Origin: Paramacrobiotus metropolitanus
Taxonomy: Eukaryota; Tardigrada; Eutardigrada; Parachela; Macrobiotidae
Direction: 5' to 3'
NCBI RefSeq assembly: GCF_019649055.1
Contig: NW_026570275.1
Coordinates: 806,001-870,000 of the forward strand
Length of the DNA stretch: 64,000 nt
In this document: one piece after another, positions 56,949 to 64,000 of the stretch
How positions within the stretch are numbered: position 1 is the first letter of the stretch
How the letters are laid out: each line of letters starts with the position of its first letter
The notes under the pieces: model-generated
The model's database searches: none
Seen by the model: only the letters and a program-made list of their open reading frames with translations
Told to the model about the DNA's origin: nothing
Position numbers and translations under genes: made by a program

Positions 56949-57501
56949 TCAAACCGCATATGGTGTCCTGAAATCACAAGGATACTGAGGCACGTCTGTA
57001 TGAATGCGCACCTCCAGCCGCACCTTGTGGTCCACAATCTGAATCTTCGCGCCGCACGCGCTTCCGTCATTGTCGCCGTAGACGAATTGTAGTAGTCCAT
57101 CGTGATTAGCGCTCGTTGAATTAACCTGACTGAGAAAACAAACAACTGAAATCCAGTGTAATAAAACACAGTGCAGGCAGACGATAAAACTCCCAAAAGC
57201 GGATATGCAAAAAAAAACATAAATCCCTGTTTGTGACAGACTAGCTTGTGCTTTATATACAAGCTGAATTCTTAAAAAAACCATATTCGTGCCGACGTAT
57301 ACTTCTAGCTACTGGCAATACATTGCACTTGCTGGCGCGGAACCGTGTTTCTCGTAACCAAGCTGGAAAACGCGATCCACTCAAACGAGCTACTAACACA
57401 GCGTGTTGAACTGTCGGCGCAATGCACTCTAGACCATTCCATTCGGCAGTCGGCGTAAAGCATGGAATCTTTTCGCCATCGGAACCAAAAACACAAACCA
57501 A
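56949..57501 (-). CDS. Candidate host exons, unrecognised
   Basis: The frame 57284-56949 ends with protein-like text (LLQFVYGDNDGSACGAKIQ, then VRLEVRIHTDVPQYPCDF) preceded by an acceptor-like TTTGTTTTCTCAG. The frame 57501-57253 upstream has VCVFGSDGEKIPCFTPTAEW and GLECIAP. Both share a short Cys-spaced, extracellular style and could be exons of one secreted protein. I cannot name a family. Confidence 0.3.
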
Positions 57502-57646
57502 AAATGTTTTAGTGAACTATGGACAAACAAGAACAGGCAAGTTTTGAAGACGAATAAAAAGGAAGCACGTGACACCGGTATAAGAAAAAAACGTTTCCAG
57601 AGTTGCAAGTGCTCAGCATGGATAACGCGGTTTCTAAGGATTCCTA

Positions 57647-57692
57647 TATAATTAAGGATACGATCGGAGCGAAGCGGAGGTCCTTAATTATA
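57647..57692. repeat. Inverted repeat, 12-bp arms
   Basis: TATAATTAAGGA and TCCTTAATTATA face each other across a 22-bp spacer. It may be part of a small decayed element. Confidence 0.6.
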
Positions 57693-58189
57693 GATCAGTG
57701 CGTTAATTGATTTCTGTCCATTACGGAAGTGAAACATCTTGCCGCAACTTCATACTCTAGCCGGTTGGAGCTAAACGATTTCCCCCTTTTTATTCAGACG
57801 CTGTAGTGTGTAATATGTGCTACTTGGCTTGGTAACACGATACATTTATCGTGGCCGACTCAGGCCAAGGCACTCCCTTTCGCTATGCTGCCGAGCACCG
57901 CTTGTGTACAGCAGCCTTTTTGCCGGTGATCTGCACCTGCCTGGCGTGGCCAGGTTTTATCCATACCAGTGACGCTGGTGGTTTTGCTTGGTTTACCAGT
58001 TATGACTTGTAGGCCAGCCGGTAGACTACAATTGTAGTCCTTGGAAGGACCGAGGGCAGAAAATGACTACAAGCGAAAACAGCAGAAATGTTTTAATTGA
58101 GCCGATAATTCGGCCTGTCGCAGTCCGCTCTGAATCGTGAAAAAGAAGGATAAATCTCGTCGCCTGACACGTGCGTTTTTGTAACTAAA

Positions 58190-58375
58190 CGAACGATTAA
58201 TGGGAAGTTCTTATTCACTCCCGAGGGACAATGACTTTTTGAACGTGCTTGATAAAGTTACGGTTTTTAGTAAAATCGACCTAAAATCAGGATTTAGTTA
58301 GTCAGTGACGAATTTACGTTTCAGTACAGGTCTACACCGTTTTGCCATTTGGCATGAAGAAGCTCCTTCGTCCTG
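58190..58375 (+). mobile_element. Ty3/gypsy reverse transcriptase scrap
   Basis: The text DKVTVFSKIDLKSGF near 58244-58290 is the conserved reverse-transcriptase motif containing the first catalytic Asp region (family FSKIDLKSGFHQI). VYTVLPFGMKK near 58330 matches the following LPFGLxN block. A fragment only; the element is broken. Confidence 0.75.
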
Positions 58376-59722
58376 CAAAAGGCAGATCCCCCAATAAATA
58401 ATTGCCGTACTGATCAAAATCGCTATCAAAAGACAGCCGATGGCCTTGCTGAACAAATCGTTCGTCCTTTTCCCTTTTATCGAGTTCCACACACCATCGA
58501 GGTCCACACATCGAGGTCCACACATCCACACAAAAAAAACACACCCACAGCTAGTTACACCGAGCAAAGGACAGTATCCATGAAATTTTTTAACTACTTC
58601 AAAAGGCCAAAGAGAAAACGAAGCACTGCTGCAACGCAAACACGTATCCAAGTTGCACCAGTGTGTTAACGTATGACATGAAAATAAGAAATCCAAATTC
58701 CTTAAGAACGGGGCTTTGGTTAATCATTTCAAAGTAAATAACGATGCCGCGACGACATGAAGGCGCTTTTGTGCATCGGCTCTTTCTGTCGTGATGGCTT
58801 GTGATACCCGTTTCATCGAGGTGGTGCGTTGCGGACAGGCGGTCTGTGGTCAATGCACCGACGGCTCCTTAATCTGGTAAGTACACCATAGCGGTCAATG
58901 AAGTGCTATATAAAAAAAATGTCAACACCCGCCGGAAGATTTTCCAGCGTTTCAGCTGTGGAGCCGGTTCTCTCTTCCTCTTTTCGCAACTGGTCAGCAG
59001 ACGAAGGAGGCATGGCAGAAATGATGGCCGGTTCTAATCCTTCGATTATGGAAGCCATTTTTAAGTATTTTCGTGTTGATCAAATATCGGTACACGTCGA
59101 ATTTTGTAGTGCGTTTCGGCTTCGTTGGCTTCTGCAGACCCCTTTTCTACCTTTTTTACTGCCGCTGAATGCCTGCTGCGTTGGTGCGAGAACTTAGGCA
59201 ATTTTCCTGCCCACAAGTTTTGCAGCCTCATGAACCGCTGTACTAGCTGCTTCGTTTAAATAAAGGTTAGCTTCTGCTAATGCGGCTTGTGCCTGCCGTG
59301 CTGCCGCCCTAACAACTCGTGCAACAAAACGAGCAGCTTTAAAAAATACCGCACGGAAAAAGCTCCCAAAATCACCACCGTTTCGATAGCTTCCACGATT
59401 TCGAACAAATCGGCTCCCTGCTGTAAGCGACCCAGTAAATCATCAAAATTCAATAATCCCGCATCCGGCGCAAAGGCTTTTTATCCCATTTTCAGTACTT
59501 TGCCGGTCGTGAGTGCAGCTTTAGTACCAATGATTTTGCTGTTGCAAATTTGGCGTTGTCCCAGAGATCAGTGGCAGCTGCTAATTCTATGTTGTCGAAA
59601 ATTGGGCGCAAATGTGGGTGGGGCTTTCTATCATAGCCTAATTATTTGTAAGTCGTCGCAAATGCATAGAAAACTACTGCAACGACACCCTCTCAATGGT
59701 GACGCTGAAATTCCTATCCAAA
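58376..59722. other. No firm gene; possible Polinton-derived sequence
   Basis: A tandem CGAGGTCCACACAT run lies near 58496-58525. On the minus strand about 59220-59340 an alanine-rich open stretch (AARFVARVVRAAARQAQAA) has the style of a minor virion or core protein; it lies next to the polymerase fossil on the same strand. The plus frames at 58898-59197 and 59287-59739 are not recognisable. Confidence 0.3.
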
Positions 59723-60937
59723 TTAATACCGTGCACTGATGCTTTTTTCCAAGAAAACGAGAAGAGCATTCCGCCACGCTATTTTAAGCGACCGCTCATT
59801 TCGCACGTCAGAATCTAAAATGATTGCTTTGGCAACTTTCTTCTTTGGCTTCACCTTCTTAGCTTTTTCTCCAGATAGGATGTAGCAAAGGTGTCCAGTA
59901 GTGACAAATTCTTTGCAGTTCGTACACAAGTGCGTGAAGCATTGATGAGGATCAGAATACAATGGCTGTGCGGATGACTGACATATCCTTTGCAATCTTC
60001 GCAGCGCCGCCAGGTTCACAGACCGTACGTGCACCCGTTCGATATTCCTTCTTTGTTTTGTGGTTCTCGAAGCACCGAATAGATCGAAAACGTCGACAAC
60101 AGTCATCACAAAAGCGGTCATCTGGCTCAAGAGGGCTGCATTTGTTGACACATCCAACTTGCGTACACATATGACACACACCGAAACAACGATGCCGGCA
60201 TTTGTCGTGATAAAAGCTTCCGCAAATGTCACATCGACCTGTGAATCCTAACAGCGTGTGTGGTTTCACGACTGTTGTGAAAGATCAACATGATGAGGTT
60301 CGTGCAATAAGGTGAATCGTAGGACTCCGCAAACTAAAGATCGGCATCAATAACACGGATTTGACAGTCGTATTTCTCACGCAGTACGCACGCAAATTTG
60401 TCGGGCTAATCGAATCCACAAGGACCGAGTGGAACTCGTGCTTCCCATCGTAGCCTCTGAGCCAGCGTGTGTTGAGCTTTACGGTCGGACTTGCATATAT
60501 TCTTAAAGGTTCGATACTTCAACGCATGCGCTAGGCATACGGCAATAGCGCGCGAGCAGCACAGTTCGTTGTTCGGATCGTGAAGGACTGACGGTCGAAA
60601 AACAACCACACACCGACTTTGCTCTTGGTATTCGGTTAATTTAAAGGAAATTCTGTTCTTCTTAATTGTATCCCAGTGTATTCCTGCAGTGGACGAACGT
60701 ACAGCGGAGCGCTTGATCGAACAGGAAATAAACGTTACCGCTGCGCATGACTCTTTCAGTTGTGTGCACGAGGTACTCGGGGGTCACTTCGCGAGCCGGC
60801 AGTACCTTACTGGATATGGCCCGATCCGGAAAACTATGATGCTCAAAAATCAAGCGGACTCTATCGGACGGATACATGTTGTGGCGTTTGTACAGGTAGT
60901 CGAGAAGAAACCCGAAAAAAATCTTCAGCTGATACAA
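59723..60937 (-). mobile_element. Decayed Polinton DNA polymerase B, N-terminal part
   Basis: Fossil read leftward. Pieces match the N-terminal region of the central polymerase: the segment with YPSDRVRLIFEHHSFPDRAI (60937-60662), ELCCSRAIAVCLAHALKY (60609-60406), Cys-rich zinc-binding text (CDICGSFYHDKC, CHMCTQVGC, 60269-59952) and CTNCKEFVTTGHLCYI followed by a Lys-rich stretch just before the exonuclease region. Broken. Together with 50640-52200 on the same strand it could be one element interrupted by about 7.5 kb. Confidence 0.85.
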
Positions 60938-61348
60938 AGCATGAAGCAGGTCATTAGGATCGAGCGGATCGTGGTTGTAGATTGTAAAGGAATCTTCACC
61001 CGAGTGAAATTGTGGTGCATGGGTGATTTGATGACTTGCAGGGTTAATTTTGAATGGATAACTACAAAAATAATAATAATTTCTTTATTAAATTTGATGA
61101 AATGAAATTGTTAATATCCAATGAGCAAACAGCACTGTGAATTCTCGGCAGCATCATAAAAGAACATGAAGTACAGTGACATTTGATTTGTTAATTAAAA
61201 CAGCATCAAGACGAAAATGATTATTCAGTTGCCATCTTACAACATTATTTGCGCAGCATACGCTTAATTGAGAAGAAATATGTAGGCATAATTGAAATAA
61301 AATATCGCACAAATGCACTAGCACTTGTGATCCAACTTTCTAAGGATA
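60938..61348. other. No recognised gene
   Basis: AT-rich sequence without domain or repeat. Confidence 0.35.
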
Positions 61349-61588
61349 TCAAAATGCGTTTTGACGAACGATCGAAGCAGGAGCATCGTAGTACCCAGTA
61401 CCGTACTGTTTATGCGGACGGAAACTGGCAGGAGTCGGTGGTGCCATATTCAGCTGATCATAGTGACTTGAGGGAACGTTGTTGACGAAATCTTGCATAA
61501 ACCGATGCTCCATCTGCTGACCCTGCTGTTGCAGTTCATCTACCCGTGACACTTGATGCTGGTACATCGTCGGCTGCTGGTACTCCAC
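61349..61588 (-). CDS. Gln-rich protein fragment, unrecognised
   Basis: The 79-residue frame begins MEYQQPTMYQHQVSRVDELQ and ends with a Pro/Tyr-rich tail (MAPPTPASFRPHKQYGTGYY). The composition resembles the disordered end of a regulatory host protein. It lies in the same direction as, and upstream of, the polymerase fossil; no link is evident. Confidence 0.35.
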   Translation of the reverse strand: MEYQQPTMYQHQVSRVDELQQQGQQMEHRFMQDFVNNVPSSHYDQLNMAPPTPASFRPHKQYGTGYYDAPASIVRQNAF

Positions 61589-64000
61589 CAGGACCGGAGA
61601 TCCAGTTTAACGGTTCTCATCTAACAATGCACCGCGACTGTAAACCCTAACAGTAAGATTCAACAGACGGTAGTACCAGTTTTTTTTAACTATCACTAGT
61701 AAAAAAGACGAAGGAATATAAATTCTTGTCCGGTAATTTCTGCCGGAATGTAATCTCGTGTCTATTCGTTTCAACCAGAGTGTAAGTTCGCAGCCGATCG
61801 TTTCTCCCGAAGTGTCAATTCGTATCCAGGCGTTTCTGCCGCAATGTAAATTCGTATCTAGTGGTTTCTGCCGGAGTGTAATTTTTATTTACGGCGTTGG
61901 TTTTGGCGGACCCCGGTTGTTTCCGGCGGCTTAGAGGCTGAAACGACCGGTCGTATTGGGCGGTTACAGAGTTGACGGTTTCGGTCGGGACGGAGATCCA
62001 GGTTTGAGCAAAGCCGACAGCTACGAACGGCTGCCGTTAGGTGACTGGACTCACCCGGGTAAAATCCAAATGAACCAGACGAACTGGTTTTTCAAACTTT
62101 TGACCAGATCTGTCAAACATTAGCGCTACTCCGGTGTCCGGTCAGGGGGTCGGAGATGAAAATACGGGTTTCGCTTGGACAAAATCCCGGAAAACGGATG
62201 GCTTCCTGACTCATTTCGGTTTTTCACTCCTCCTCACAAAACTATGCGGCAAGCACTCGCAGTTTACTTAAAGCATCTAGCAGTCTTTTGCTGGGATCAC
62301 ACCACCACGGAATCTGGCTAAGATTTGAATGCCGAATAAATTGCGAATCCGTCACGAGCATGCGGTATACAGGGTCCGACCGCATTTGATCACTTGACAA
62401 TCGCATTTCGAACTGAAATATCGGATAATGGTAGTTGTGAGCGGAAGTGCCCAGCTGGTCTTTCCTTGTACGTGGATTGTTTGGGCGAAATTTGTTGGTA
62501 AGTGCGGGAGAAAGTAAGATAGTGTTAACGTGTCAATCACGTGTCTAGTTTTCTTTCAACATTTATATCTAATAGTACAGTCTTTTACTTGAAACGCTTA
62601 TTTTACCTGCCTTGTGAAGCAATTCTCTGTTCTTTTGTCCGACATTTTACCAAATAAACAAGCTCATTGTTTCAAAATTATATAGCTAATGTTGTGTATG
62701 CTTCACAGCGGCTTAATCCACATCAGTAACGGAAAACGGTTTGCTTCCATTCGTTTTGTTTAACTAATCATTGCTACGCGGTTAACTGCAGAATTAATTT
62801 ACGTAGTATTTATTAACGTTATTCCGTCCGACAACACCTGGATTTTGCAAATCATCGGAACAACAAACACAGAAGCACTGAATGGCCAGAGGCAATTGCG
62901 GTGAACCGCAAAGTTAGCCATCCACCATACATCAGTATAAAATAATTTACCTAAATATGGTAGAGCGGAAGATTCCTTTATATTCTATGGTTGTGCAGTC
63001 ACTTGCTGCACGGATACCTCGGGTATTCCGTACAGCAAGTCCAACGTCCTTTTTATCTTACATCGAAACCCACTATGCACAGTGGGAGAAATGCATAACA
63101 GAGGATTATGCCTTCAGACCTTTTTCTAAGTTCTTACGCTTTCGCATTAGCGTACTTGTTCATATTTCCGGATCCCACTAACGCTATAAAATTCAACGAT
63201 ATTACGGGAACCAAATAATTTTTAATATCAACCTAATATCCGAGGAAGCAGAAGCAAACACGGAGCATACCCGACAGAGATCAACTAGTCGTGCTCGGTC
63301 ATGACCACGACCAGCACCTTATCGTGCACGCAGACGGCACAGTTCTCCAGAAACTAAGGATATGTACCCGCCTTCCTAGCATCAAGCACGAAATAGGAAT
63401 GCAATAGCTTCCCCATAGCAGCGGTACAAAAATGCCAATGAGCGAGCTGCCAAAGCGCGGAAGTAATCCGAGGGGAGGAGCAAGGCTCCCATCCATTCTC
63501 ACCGTGCCGAGAAGCAGCGGGAAGAGCGGCAGACCGTGGGGAAAAATGGAAGCACAATAGGAACGAGTCTCTACATAGATCGTCGCAAGAACAAGAAGGT
63601 ATACGAGAGGAAGCAACAGTAGTATAGAGTACCAAGAGAAAATAGCAGTTGAATAATGTTGTGTGCGTGCAATATGATTTTTCCACCGCATCGCTTGCCA
63701 CTTGGCAATTGGCTGAATTTTTTTGTAATCATCAACGCATTTTTGCAGAAAGATTGGCCAGCGGAGTGGAATGAAGACTTGAATTGGTTAACTCTTTTTC
63801 TGATTATGTGCTTTGTTAATATTGCTGATGCGTATCTTATTCATGGTTGATTATTGTAGGGTTTTTCCTAAGTTAGTTTTTTTTTGAATGCTCTGTTTTT
63901 ATCTCTGGGATGCGATTATTTGTTAAAATTATAGATATGTGATGGTGACAAAGAATTTTAATAAAATTCTAAGTCTGTTAGGAAATTAAGGATGTCAGTA
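61589..64000. other. No recognised gene
   Basis: Part of 61740-61900 contains repeated CGTTTCTGCCGnAnTGTAA-like phrases (about four, spaced 35-60 bp), an old short tandem repeat. A plus frame at 62957-63181 (LAARIPRVFRTASPTSFLSY) and minus frames at 63299-63701 show no family signal. No RNA gene found. Confidence 0.35.

Overview
The window is nuclear DNA of a metazoan. The evidence is spliced genes with very short GT-AG introns (about 42-84 nt), no operons of bacterial type, mucin-like, leucine-rich-repeat and zinc-finger proteins, and a heavy load of eukaryotic transposable elements. The small introns would suit a compact-genome invertebrate (arthropod- or tardigrade-like), but I cannot fix the phylum from the sequence.

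The centre (23409-48239, 24.8 kb) is one Maverick/Polinton, the endogenous adintovirus type. Both ends can be read directly: terminal inverted repeats of about 100 bp that start TGATGAGTGAAATGCC, flanked by a perfect 6-bp target duplication, ATGGCC (23403-23408 and 48240-48245). Inside are the family core genes: retrovirus-like integrase, minor capsid, a small basic protein, double-jelly-roll major capsid, protein-primed DNA polymerase B and packaging ATPase. Around the core sits unusual cargo that looks host-derived: a spliced LRR/mucin/transmembrane gene, an eIF2-beta-like zinc-ribbon gene with a decayed second ribbon, a tandem dsRNA-binding-domain protein, a BIR domain joined to a thymidylate-kinase-like region, a second IAP-like locus with two BIR domains and a UBA-like segment, and a spliced zinc-finger gene. 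My reading (inference) is that this is a host-interaction or anti-defence module: dsRNA sensing or RNAi, translation initiation, and apoptosis. A short motif, AAAAGTTGATTACATG, recurs across the element and forms an iteron-like array at 39566-39842.

The left flank (1-23402) is a graveyard: a decayed Ty3/gypsy-like element with a candidate LTR (1-2920), a decayed Polinton polymerase (5553-7194), a gypsy integrase fossil on the minus strand (about 10600-11385), a MITE with TA flanks (16617-17024), a 38-40 bp interspersed repeat array (18100-18445) and a compact minus-strand ORF cluster of unknown identity (19378-21640).

The right flank (48246-64000) is similar: Polinton ATPase and polymerase fossils on the minus strand (50640-52200), a polymerase N-terminal fossil on the same strand (59723-60937), possibly both from one element split by later insertions, a gypsy reverse-transcriptase scrap (58190-58375), and a few candidate host exons rich in Gln or Cys. 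At least four Polinton copies or fragments lie within 64 kb. Long stretches between these features hold nothing I can recognise.
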